A stretch of DNA of 5,065 bases from Caldora sp. SIO3E6 (GCA_010672185.1 JAAHHL010000614.1:1-5065), one strand, 5' to 3'; shown: positions 1 to 5,065, counted from the stretch's first letter. Notes: generated from the letters alone by a model not told the origin. Program-made: numbers and translations.

Positions 1-40
1 CGCACTGCCCCTTATGAAGGGAAAAAACAAGCTCAAATCC

Positions 41-75
41 TGTTCCCTATTCCCTATTCCCTATTCTCTATTCCT
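41..75. repeat. Short heptamer tandem repeat (TATTCCC type, 5 units)
   Basis: The units are TGTTCCC, TATTCCC, TATTCCC, TATTCTC and TATTCCT, ending five bases before the stop codon of the large gene. This is the style of short tandemly repeated heptamers long known in cyanobacterial genomes. Confidence 0.85.
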
Positions 76-79
76 TTGT

Positions 80-2365
80 TTATGACAAGATCACACTAAA
101 TCTGATGGATCGATTCCGAGTTCCTTCTCGAAAGAAAACTCGTTCATCCTGACAAGTATGGTGGCGCAGTACTTGCAAAAAGCCCTGTACTAAGTTCTTT
201 TTGTCATGCATTCGGAATAGGTGATAGCGTAAGTGCTCCCCAAAAGGACCGCGCTCCCCTGCTGCCTTAGCAAATAAATCAGCTACTGTAATTTGCTGGC
301 TAGCAACAAGGTAAAGTGCTCGACGCACCAGGTAGGGATGTCCATCAACCAGCGACATCAGTTGACTTTCCTGAGCTCGATTCAAGGGCAAGCCATGACG
401 CTGATTCAAATCAGTTATCTGTTGCGGGGTGAAGTCAGCTAACTCAATCACCTGCCCCACGTTAAACGGGGATTGGCTCAAATTTTCAATAAACTGGTAA
501 GGTTCCGTTGAAGTAACTAATGCTAGATCGAGCTGTTTCCAGATTGGTGTGGAAGGTATGGCACGATTATTATGCCAACTACGGAGCATACTGAAGAAAT
601 CAGAGCGGAAGGTTGCATCAAAAATACATTCTACTTCATCCATTGCTAACACTAATGGACTATCCAGCTGCTTTAACAGGTAACGTTGCAGATACCGGGT
701 ACAGCGTAGATTATTACTTTGTACCTGACTCCAGTACTCATTCACTCGATTTTCCACTTCCAACTCACCACTCAGCCAAGTACAAAACTCGTGAAAAAAC
801 TGATCTGCATTGGTTAGGGTTGTTTTGTCAAACATTTGAAAATCTAAGAAAACAATTCGTTTTCCCGCTGCCAATGCCTTATTCATCAAGCGCATCAACA
901 GTGAACTTTTGCCCATTTGACGTGGGCCTTTAATCGTAATCGTCACACCCTGCTGCTGGATAGTACTCAAAGCAAGGACATCAGAAGATCGCTCTACGTA
1001 AAAGCGCGACTCTGTATCCATTGTTCCTTCTGGCATTTCCAAAGGCAAGGGTTGGGCAGCATAGTGGGGTTGAGGAATTTCTTCTGGTGGATTCGCCAAC
1101 AACAAAGCCTGCTTCGCTTCTATGCTAGAGATGGGAAGTTCTCCTCCTAAAATTGCTTGGCTCAACTCAGCAATCAGACGAGATGTATCTTCCTTCCCTT
1201 GCCAAAAAGCCCAATTAATTGAGTTTAAATACTCACTCAAGGGGTAGCGAAATGGCCCTCGATAGTTGATGCGAATCGGTAAAATGGCTGGATTACCTGC
1301 CTGTTCCCTGGCAAGATGGTAAGCAAGTCGGATCTGCTGCTCCACCATTTCGCTGTGGACGGAAAATTCCGAAAGCAGCACAATAAAAAAGTCTGATTGT
1401 CGAATTTCTCTCTCCACTTGCTCTGCCCAGGGAGTTCCTGCTACCATTGCTCGGTCAATAAAAACTTGATGTTCCCGATTCAATGCTTCAAATATATCCC
1501 CAGCAACAAGCTCATCTAACTCTGTATCCCTGGTGTAGCTGATAAAAATACGAGATGGGCGCTTTCTCTGCCTCTCCGCGTCTCCGTTTCTTGCTGACTC
1601 GTCCAATTTGTTGTGGTGGACTAACAATTTTGATAGCATCTCGAAAGCAAAAGCACTGGCATGTTGAGCAGCCTTCTCCTGTCGGATTGCTTCCGGTTCT
1701 ACCGAATCATCATTTTTACCTTCAATTAAATCAGAAATACCTCGAATCACGACCGCTTGCATATTAGGATAAGCAAAGGCTGCATTCAAGAAACCGAATC
1801 CTTCCATCTCAAGAGCGATCGCATCGTTATAACTTGCCCTCAAAAACTGGAAAATATCTGATTTTCTAGAAGCAACTACCTTATCCCCAGCAGCAATAGG
1901 AGCCAAAAACACACGAGGCTGTGAAACCCGATTACTAGATAATCGTTGTAACCATTCCTTTTTTCTCGCTTCCAATTTCGCTCTCTGCACCAGCGCATAA
2001 GCAGACTTTCCTACTTTTGGGCGAGGAAAAAACTGCTCTCCTACTTTTCCCGACTCATAGCCGTAAACATCAGTCGCTACCACCACATCCCCAATGGCAA
2101 CATCTTTTATTCCTCCGGCAATTCCTACAAACAAGAGGATGTTAGGCTGAAAATAAGCGATCGCTCGTTCTGCTTCCACCGCTGCTTGGGCATTACCAGC
2201 CCCCACTTCAGCAATACCAACTTCCCATTTCTGTCCATTCACCAAAAACTTCCCCCGCTCATAAATAGTCCCCTGGGGATGTATCTCGTCTTGTAACTCC
2301 TTCAAATGGTTACATACAGACTGATATTCTACAGGTAGGGCAGTCAGTATTACTGCACAAGGCAT
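80..2365 (-). CDS. Nucleoside phosphorylase-like / TIR / AAA-like (STAND-type) ATPase fusion protein, candidate immune sensor-effector
   Basis: This 761-residue protein has three domains in order. Residues about 3-250 are a nucleoside phosphorylase / MTA-SAH nucleosidase fold: ILTALPVE at 6-13 (E13 aligns with the catalytic Glu12 of E. coli MTA/SAH nucleosidase), GIAGG 81-85, ALEMEG 184-189 and RGISD 208-212 (D212 at the catalytic Asp position). Residues about 271-400 are a TIR domain: RIFISY 272-277, VFID 301-304, FFIVLLSEFS 326-335; Gln344 sits where the catalytic Glu is expected. Residues about 452-745 are an AAA-like P-loop ATPase: Walker A GPRQMGKSS 480-488, Walker B LVLAMDE 571-577, GHPYLVRRAL 675-684. 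From the families I infer an ATP-driven sensor coupled to nucleotide-degrading effectors, probably cytosolic (no signal peptide or membrane segment seen). The start fits the usual N-terminus of this nucleosidase family; the Shine-Dalgarno (GAGAG about 8-9 bases upstream) is weak. The C-terminus after VFFR746 looks shorter than in relatives. Domain calls are strong; the biological role is inference. Confidence 0.93.
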   Translation of the reverse strand: MPCAVILTALPVEYQSVCNHLKELQDEIHPQGTIYERGKFLVNGQKWEVGIAEVGAGNAQAAVEAERAIAYFQPNILLFVGIAGGIKDVAIGDVVVATDVYGYESGKVGEQFFPRPKVGKSAYALVQRAKLEARKKEWLQRLSSNRVSQPRVFLAPIAAGDKVVASRKSDIFQFLRASYNDAIALEMEGFGFLNAAFAYPNMQAVVIRGISDLIEGKNDDSVEPEAIRQEKAAQHASAFAFEMLSKLLVHHNKLDESARNGDAERQRKRPSRIFISYTRDTELDELVAGDIFEALNREHQVFIDRAMVAGTPWAEQVEREIRQSDFFIVLLSEFSVHSEMVEQQIRLAYHLAREQAGNPAILPIRINYRGPFRYPLSEYLNSINWAFWQGKEDTSRLIAELSQAILGGELPISSIEAKQALLLANPPEEIPQPHYAAQPLPLEMPEGTMDTESRFYVERSSDVLALSTIQQQGVTITIKGPRQMGKSSLLMRLMNKALAAGKRIVFLDFQMFDKTTLTNADQFFHEFCTWLSGELEVENRVNEYWSQVQSNNLRCTRYLQRYLLKQLDSPLVLAMDEVECIFDATFRSDFFSMLRSWHNNRAIPSTPIWKQLDLALVTSTEPYQFIENLSQSPFNVGQVIELADFTPQQITDLNQRHGLPLNRAQESQLMSLVDGHPYLVRRALYLVASQQITVADLFAKAAGERGPFGEHLRYHLFRMHDKKNLVQGFLQVLRHHTCQDERVFFREGTRNRSIRFSVILS
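1565..1590. repeat. Low-complexity repeat fragment inside the linker of the large gene
   Basis: The minus strand reads through a GGAGACGCGGAGA segment encoding residues about 259-267 (RNGDAERQR), exactly between the nucleosidase and TIR domains. It shares TCTCCGCGTC (1573-1582) with the start of the intergenic compound array at 4934-4943. Confidence 0.55.
1815..1822. other. HIP1 octamer
   Basis: GCGATCGC, the highly iterated palindrome of many cyanobacteria, lies here within the nucleosidase domain of the large gene. It supports the taxonomic call. Confidence 0.8.
2157..2164. other. HIP1 octamer
   Basis: This is a second GCGATCGC, also inside the nucleosidase domain. Two sites within 350 bases are far more than chance for an eight-base word. 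Confidence 0.8.
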
Positions 2366-2384
2366 AAATTGACTCTCAACTTTC

Positions 2385-2409
2385 CTTTGTGAACTTTGTG
2401 ACTTTGTGG
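2385..2409. repeat. CTTTGTGA tandem repeat, 3 units
   Basis: CTTTGTGA occurs at 2385 and 2394, and CTTTGTGG at 2402, with spacings of 9 and 8 bases. It lies between the dehydrogenase and the large gene, just before the start of the latter, and on the minus strand follows the 19-base motif at 2434-2452. Confidence 0.65.
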
Positions 2410-2433
2410 TTCCTTAAATCAATTACCCATTAG

Positions 2434-2452
2434 ACTTATTCAGCAAACCCTA
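2434..2452 (-). repeat. Copy 1 of the 19-base motif TAGGGYTTGCTGAATAAGT
   Basis: On the minus strand it reads TAGGGTTTGCTGAATAAGT. It differs from the copy at 4742-4760 at one base. Its first three bases are the dehydrogenase stop codon, and it is followed 24 bases later by a CACAAAG-type short repeat. Confidence 0.8.
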
Positions 2453-3331
2453 CTGATAATAAGCACGAATCATTGCCTGGGTTCCCTGCTCACCACCCGT
2501 ACCATCATCTAACTGCTTAACTATTTTAAATAACTCCTCAGCCATATCCACACCAGTTAATTGCTGCTCCGACTGCTTCAAGGCTTCCTGCACTAATCTC
2601 AAATCCTTGAGCATATGCTTAATCATAAAACCGGGTTGGAAATCCGACTCAGCAATTTTCGGTCCTAGATTAGATAAAGCCCAGGAACCAGCAGCACCAG
2701 TACTGCATACCTCTATAATTAAATTAGGATCAATTCCCTGTTGCTGGGCTAACTGCATCGCTTCACACAGAGCTATCATATGAACCGAGCAAAGTACTTG
2801 GTTACAGAGTTTTACCGCCTGCCCACTACCAACTGCTCCACAAAGGCGAATCGTTTTGCCCAAAACTTCCAGCAGTGGCTTGCTCTCCTCAAAATCAGTA
2901 GGCTCACCCCCAACCATAATCGTCAGAGTACCATTTTTGGCTCCGATATCTCCGCCAGAAATAGGAGCATCCAGAAAGCGTAGTTGACGTTGCTTAAGCT
3001 CAGCCCCTATGTTTTGAGCAGCATTTGGTCCGATAGTACTAGTATCAATTACCAAAGTACCAGGTCGAGCCGATTCAGCAACTCCCCCAACTCCCAAGAT
3101 TACTTCTTCCACATCAGGTACATCACCGACGCACAAAAATACTACATCTGCTGTTTCCACTGCCTCCTGGATCGACGATACAATTCGTGCTCCCGCATTG
3201 GCAGCTACCTCAATACCAGGGCGATGAGGAGTGCGATTCCAGGCTGTAACAGAATAACCGCTGCGGGCTAAATTCGCTGCCATAGAGCCACCCATCACAC
3301 CAAGTCCAAGAAAGGCAATCTGTTGCTTCAT
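2450..3331 (-). CDS. NAD(P)-dependent beta-hydroxyacid dehydrogenase (3-hydroxyisobutyrate dehydrogenase / glyoxylate-succinic semialdehyde reductase family)
   Basis: This 293-residue cytosolic oxidoreductase has the normal length for its family. It opens with a Rossmann dinucleotide site, FLGLGVMGGSMAANL at 7-21, which fits the family signature. NRT at 32-34 ends the second strand, where an Arg usually favours NADP. The substrate motif DAPISGG is at 121-127, followed by GTLTIMVGG 134-142. K174 in VKLCNQ is the expected catalytic Lys, with N177 beside it, and KDL at 242-244 is the usual C-terminal binding motif. The family reduces small semialdehydes or tartronate/glyoxylate, or oxidises 3-hydroxyisobutyrate; the NRT pattern makes a glyoxylate/succinic semialdehyde reductase most likely, but the substrate cannot be settled from sequence. 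The start is supported by GGAAG seven bases upstream. The stop codon TAG is formed by the first three bases of a repeated 19-base motif. The gene lies 84 bases upstream of the nucleosidase-TIR-ATPase gene on the same strand. Confidence 0.95.
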   Translation of the reverse strand: MKQQIAFLGLGVMGGSMAANLARSGYSVTAWNRTPHRPGIEVAANAGARIVSSIQEAVETADVVFLCVGDVPDVEEVILGVGGVAESARPGTLVIDTSTIGPNAAQNIGAELKQRQLRFLDAPISGGDIGAKNGTLTIMVGGEPTDFEESKPLLEVLGKTIRLCGAVGSGQAVKLCNQVLCSVHMIALCEAMQLAQQQGIDPNLIIEVCSTGAAGSWALSNLGPKIAESDFQPGFMIKHMLKDLRLVQEALKQSEQQLTGVDMAEELFKIVKQLDDGTGGEQGTQAMIRAYYQ

Positions 3332-3337
3332 GGGATT

Positions 3338-3343
3338 TCTTCC
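3338..3343 (-). promoter_or_regulatory. Ribosome binding site of the dehydrogenase gene
   Basis: The minus strand reads GGAAGAAATCCC then ATG. GGAAG, seven bases before the start, is the best Shine-Dalgarno in the window and fixes the dehydrogenase start. Confidence 0.6.
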
Positions 3344-3362
3344 AGTTGCTTGCTCACAAGTA

Positions 3363-3376
3363 TTAGCTTAAGCTAA
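3363..3376. promoter_or_regulatory. Perfect 14-base palindrome in the dehydrogenase leader, possible operator
   Basis: TTAGCTTAAGCTAA is its own reverse complement. It lies between the candidate -10 box and the dehydrogenase start codon (32 bases upstream of the ATG), which suits a repressor site. No known regulator motif is recognised, and the operator role is inference. Confidence 0.35.
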
Positions 3377-3402
3377 AAAGCAACAAGAGACTCGGAGCGC
3401 TC

Positions 3403-3408
3403 ATTATA
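3403..3408 (-). promoter_or_regulatory. Candidate -10 box of the dehydrogenase promoter
   Basis: Read on the minus strand this is a perfect TATAAT, 72 bases before the dehydrogenase start, preceded directly by TG. No good -35 hexamer is present at 16-18 bases (TTCTCA/ATTCTC only). An 8-base palindrome, GAGCGCTC (3395-3402), lies immediately downstream, where transcription would begin. Confidence 0.45.
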
Positions 3409-3448
3409 CAGTTTAGGCAATTTTTGAGAATGATTGTACCCACAATGT

Positions 3449-3474
3449 GGTGCGTTACGCTGCGCTAACACACC
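3449..3474. repeat. Imperfect inverted repeat of a common dispersed family
   Basis: GGTGCGTTA and TAACACACC flank an eight-base loop, pairing with one mismatch. This segment with its CCCTAC flank resembles an intergenic palindrome widely dispersed in cyanobacterial genomes (from memory, not searched). It lies between the membrane gene and the dehydrogenase promoter and could fold in the transcript of the former, but has no U-run. Confidence 0.6.
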
Positions 3475-3494
3475 CTACGATAGGTACTATTTCT

Positions 3495-3515
3495 TATTAC
3501 CCATTCTCTATTCTC
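3495..3515. repeat. Degenerate heptamer repeat (TATTCTC type, 3 units)
   Basis: The units TATTACC, CATTCTC and TATTCTC match the family seen at 41-75. ATTACCCATT in it (3496-3505) also occurs at 2422-2431, next to copy 1 of the 19-base motif. Confidence 0.45.
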
Positions 3516-3550
3516 AAAAAATACCGAATACATGTACCTTATAAGCTATA

Positions 3551-4030
3551 TCACTTTCCCTCTAGTTCTAATAAGAACACACCCAAGATACCAAGGTACA
3601 AAATTAGAGCAAACAAGACTAAAACGAAAGGTGGGTCAAGGAATACAGGAATACCGTTGTCTATCAAAACATTCGGTAAAAAACCTTGGTAACAGATATT
3701 GTCGCCACAAATATCGTAGTTAAACAAAATAACAAACATTTGCAGACCAACAATATAAGGAATTAAGCCCTTCTTTAATCGAACCTTGGTTCTTCTACTC
3801 TGAGTACGAACAATTCCACGTAAAAACAAGCCAATTCCACTAGCAATATAGTAGGCTCCCACAATCAGGATAAACACAAAAAATGTCACCCAACCACCAG
3901 AGGTAGAGAAAAACAAATGCAAGCTGATGGTCGCATAAATTACATATAGAATAAATAGCGCCCAAATGTTAAGTCTCATCATTAGGGATTTATCCCTTTT
4001 TCTTTGCTCAATATGTTTGTTGTTTTGCAT
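3551..4030 (-). CDS. Small multi-pass membrane protein of unknown function
   Basis: I do not recognise this 159-residue protein. It has a charged N-terminus (residues 1-19, rich in K and R) and four likely membrane segments at about 20-41, 47-70, 89-105 and 134-155. A basic stretch between segments 2 and 3 (RTQSRRTKVRLKK, 75-87) should face the cytoplasm. The loop after segment 3 carries DICGDNIC (106-113), with two Cys five residues apart that could form a disulfide if outside. The start is uncertain: at the first ATG the AGG of a possible ribosome site abuts the codon, while the internal Met17-Met18 has AAAAGGG about 11 bases upstream and would give a 142-143 residue protein beginning just before segment 1. 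The consistent hydrophobic segmentation over the full reading frame argues for a real gene, but there is no recognised domain and no operon partner. The next gene on this strand starts 219 bases downstream. Confidence 0.6.
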   Translation of the reverse strand: MQNNKHIEQRKRDKSLMMRLNIWALFILYVIYATISLHLFFSTSGGWVTFFVFILIVGAYYIASGIGLFLRGIVRTQSRRTKVRLKKGLIPYIVGLQMFVILFNYDICGDNICYQGFLPNVLIDNGIPVFLDPPFVLVLFALILYLGILGVFLLELEGK

Positions 4031-4055
4031 CCTGCTTAGATTAAAAAGTCAAAAA

Positions 4056-4083
4056 ATAGTAGGGCACAAGTCCTGAATAGCAA
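4056..4083 (-). promoter_or_regulatory. Weak candidate promoter of the small membrane protein gene
   Basis: On the minus strand TTGCTA (4078-4083) and TACTAT (4056-4061) are 16 bases apart, resembling -35 and -10 boxes upstream of the 4030 start. The region is AT-rich, so chance matches are likely. Confidence 0.25.
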
Positions 4084-4092
4084 ATATAATTC

Positions 4093-4148
4093 TTCTCAAG
4101 TCTTTCCTTTCTTGAGAAATGAGGGAAACTAGAAAATTCTCAAGAAAG
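4093..4148. promoter_or_regulatory. Two competing hairpins upstream of the membrane protein gene
   Basis: TTCTCAAG occurs at 4093-4100 and again at 4137-4144, with its complement CTTGAGAA between them at 4111-4118. The centre can pair left (8 bp, loop 10) or right (12 bp: CTTTCTTGAGAA 4107-4118 with TTCTCAAGAAAG 4137-4148, loop 18), but not both. This resembles an attenuator or a two-dyad protein binding site. No U-run follows either stem on the minus strand, so it is not a standard terminator. Confidence 0.4.
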
Positions 4149-4741
4149 TTACTTTTCCTTTCTCTCCATCATTTTTGAACTGAAGAAAGGAATTCAAATT
4201 TTACCGATACTCCACGCTCTGCCTACCTTTCCAGTAGTTTGTCACCCCTTGAGAGCTTTTGTATCAGTTGCTTACATACACTTAAGCAGCCACAAATCAC
4301 ATATGCAGTAAAAATGTATCAAAGACTCTATTACACCCTACAAATAAAGTCTTTAAATTAGTCCTACCTCAGATAGAGATAGGTTGATGTGGCTTAGATT
4401 GTCAGTTACCTAGATTCAAAAAATTCCATCAATATGGATTTGGTCTCACCCTGCGTTGAGCACTCACTGATGTGTTAGAGACAGTTACACCCAATGTCAA
4501 AAAAGTTCAATAACCCTTAGTTGCACCAAAGACCGAAGATTGTAGTGCATTTCCCTGTTCTCGGCGTATGCTATTACTTTCTCGCCAAGTTACAGCCATC
4601 CGGAGGCATATATCTTCCGAACTAAAATGATACCTCAACCAGCCATATTTAGCTATAACTAAAGTATAAAATATTACTATAAATCCAGCAAAGCAAAGGA
4701 TAGAGGTGAGAAGGAGGAGTTTGAAAATTGTGGAATATACT

Positions 4742-4760
4742 TAGGGCTTGCTGAATAAGT
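4742..4760 (+). repeat. Copy 2 of the 19-base motif TAGGGYTTGCTGAATAAGT
   Basis: On the plus strand it reads TAGGGCTTGCTGAATAAGT, inverted relative to copy 1 about 2.3 kb away, with 18 of 19 bases the same. It is followed after 11 bases by the GCAGRAG heptamer array, so in both copies a short repeat lies on the AAGT side. Confidence 0.8.
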
Positions 4761-4771
4761 ATTTGGGCAGA

Positions 4772-4880
4772 GCAGAAGGCAGAAGGCAGGAGGCAGAAGG
4801 CAGAAGGCAGAAGGCAGGAGGCAGAAGGCAGGAGGCAGGAGGCAGAAGGCAGAAGGCAGGAGGCAGAAGGCAGAAGGCAG
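4772..4880. repeat. GCAGRAG heptamer tandem array, 15 units plus GCAG
   Basis: It holds fifteen perfect seven-base units that vary only at position five, in the order A A G A A A G A G G A A G A A, then a partial GCAG. The plus strand is strongly purine-rich. Because seven is not a multiple of three, long repeat-only reading frames cross it on both strands, and none is a gene. Confidence 0.97.
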
Positions 4881-4886
4881 TCCCGA

Positions 4887-4903
4887 TGAAAAATTTTTTT
4901 TCA
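4887..4903. other. AT-rich near-palindrome between the two tandem arrays
   Basis: TGAAAAA (4887-4893) can pair with TTTTTCA (4897-4903) across a three-base loop. It lies in the short unrepeated spacer (4881-4938) separating the purine-rich and C-rich arrays. No function is apparent. Confidence 0.4.
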
Positions 4904-4938
4904 CCACCATGCATGAAAATCCTTCTCGACCCGTCTCC

Positions 4939-5050
4939 GCGTCCCCGCGTCCCCGCGTCCCCACACCCCGCGTCCCCGCGTCCCCACACCCCGCGTCCCC
5001 ACACCCCGCGTCCCCACACCCCACACCCCACACCCCACACCCCACACCCC
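4939..5050. repeat. Compound array of GCGTCCCC (7 units) and ACACCCC (8 units)
   Basis: The order is three 8-mers, 7-mer, two 8-mers, 7-mer, 8-mer, 7-mer, 8-mer, then five 7-mers in a row. It then decays into ATACCCT and AAACCCA. Every unit ends in CCCC, so the minus strand carries 15 G4 runs with loops of three or four bases, a strong G-quadruplex pattern. Confidence 0.97.
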
Positions 5051-5065
5051 ATACCCTAAACCCAG

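Larger units (their letters stand above)
4031..4741. other. AT-rich intergenic region without a recognisable gene
   Basis: Stop codons are frequent in all frames and no RNA gene is recognised. Apart from the competing hairpins and weak promoter near 4056-4148 I see no clear structure. It ends at copy 2 of the 19-base motif. A gene remnant cannot be excluded, but no stretch resembles a known protein. Confidence 0.6.

Noticed and set aside
9..21. Terminator after the large gene (CCCTT ATG AAGGG)
   Set aside because: The stem is only five bp, and on the gene's strand the T-run comes before it rather than after.
613..1767. Plus-strand open frames opposite the large gene
   Set aside because: They lie antisense to a protein with clear domains and show no recognisable motifs.
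2780..3271. Plus-strand open frames opposite the dehydrogenase
   Set aside because: They are shadows of a well-supported gene on the other strand.
3431..3500. NtcA site (GTA-N8-TAC) near the dehydrogenase promoter
   Set aside because: GTA and TAC triplets are present but not at eight-base spacing.
3447..3723. Two overlapping plus-strand open frames
   Set aside because: They overlap the membrane protein gene or a dispersed palindrome and have low-complexity content without hydrophobic or domain patterns.
4568..4630. Twenty-codon plus-strand frame MLLLSRQVTAIRRHISSELK
   Set aside because: It is too short to support, has no ribosome site, and shows no similarity that I recognise.
2434..4760. 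Complete insertion sequence bounded by the 19-base inverted copies
   Set aside because: The enclosed genes are a dehydrogenase and a membrane protein, with no transposase and no target duplication visible.
4772..5050. CRISPR array
   Set aside because: Units are seven or eight bases in direct contact without spacers; there are no cas genes.
4677..5059. Open reading frames of 100-120 residues crossing the tandem arrays on both strands
   Set aside because: They consist almost wholly of translated repeat units (for example GRRQKA and CLLPPAF) and exist in several frames because the repeats lack stop codons.

Overview
The window looks like chromosomal DNA from a cyanobacterium, probably a large-genome filamentous type. 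The evidence is two HIP1 octamers (GCGATCGC at 1815-1822 and 2157-2164), several short heptamer-type tandem repeats between genes, a GGTGCGTTA...TAACACACC dispersed inverted repeat, and a multidomain nucleosidase/TIR/ATPase protein of a kind common in that phylum. No species can be named from the sequence alone.

All three genes I can support lie on the minus strand. From right to left: a small predicted membrane protein of unknown function (3551-4030); an NAD(P)-dependent dehydrogenase of the beta-hydroxyacid / glyoxylate-succinic semialdehyde reductase family (2450-3331); and, 84 bases further, a 761-residue protein (80-2365) that joins a purine nucleoside phosphorylase/nucleosidase-like domain, a TIR domain and a STAND/AAA-like P-loop ATPase domain. 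The last protein is the most interesting item. Its layout is that of a one-protein immune sensor: an ATPase switch carrying two domains from families known to destroy nucleotides (ATP nucleosidases and NADases). Its TIR domain appears to have Gln where the catalytic Glu is expected, and its C-terminus looks shortened against a short tandem repeat.

The rest is noncoding and rich in repeats. Left edge: five TATTCCC-type heptamers run up to the stop of the large gene. Between the large gene and the dehydrogenase: three CTTTGTGA units and a 19-base motif, TAGGGYTTGCTGAATAAGT, whose first three bases are the dehydrogenase stop codon. A second, inverted copy of this motif sits at 4742-4760, where it heads a 15-unit GCAGRAG heptamer array. 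A short AT-rich spacer follows, then a compound array of GCGTCCCC and ACACCCC units whose minus strand has 15 evenly spaced G4 runs. About 710 bases (4031-4741) hold no convincing gene, only a pair of mutually exclusive hairpins near the membrane gene.

The dehydrogenase has a readable promoter and ribosome binding site and is probably an ordinary metabolic gene. I see no strong evidence that it works with the nucleosidase-TIR-ATPase protein, although co-transcription is possible because no terminator is visible between them. No RNA genes, transposase genes, CRISPR arrays or origins were recognised.
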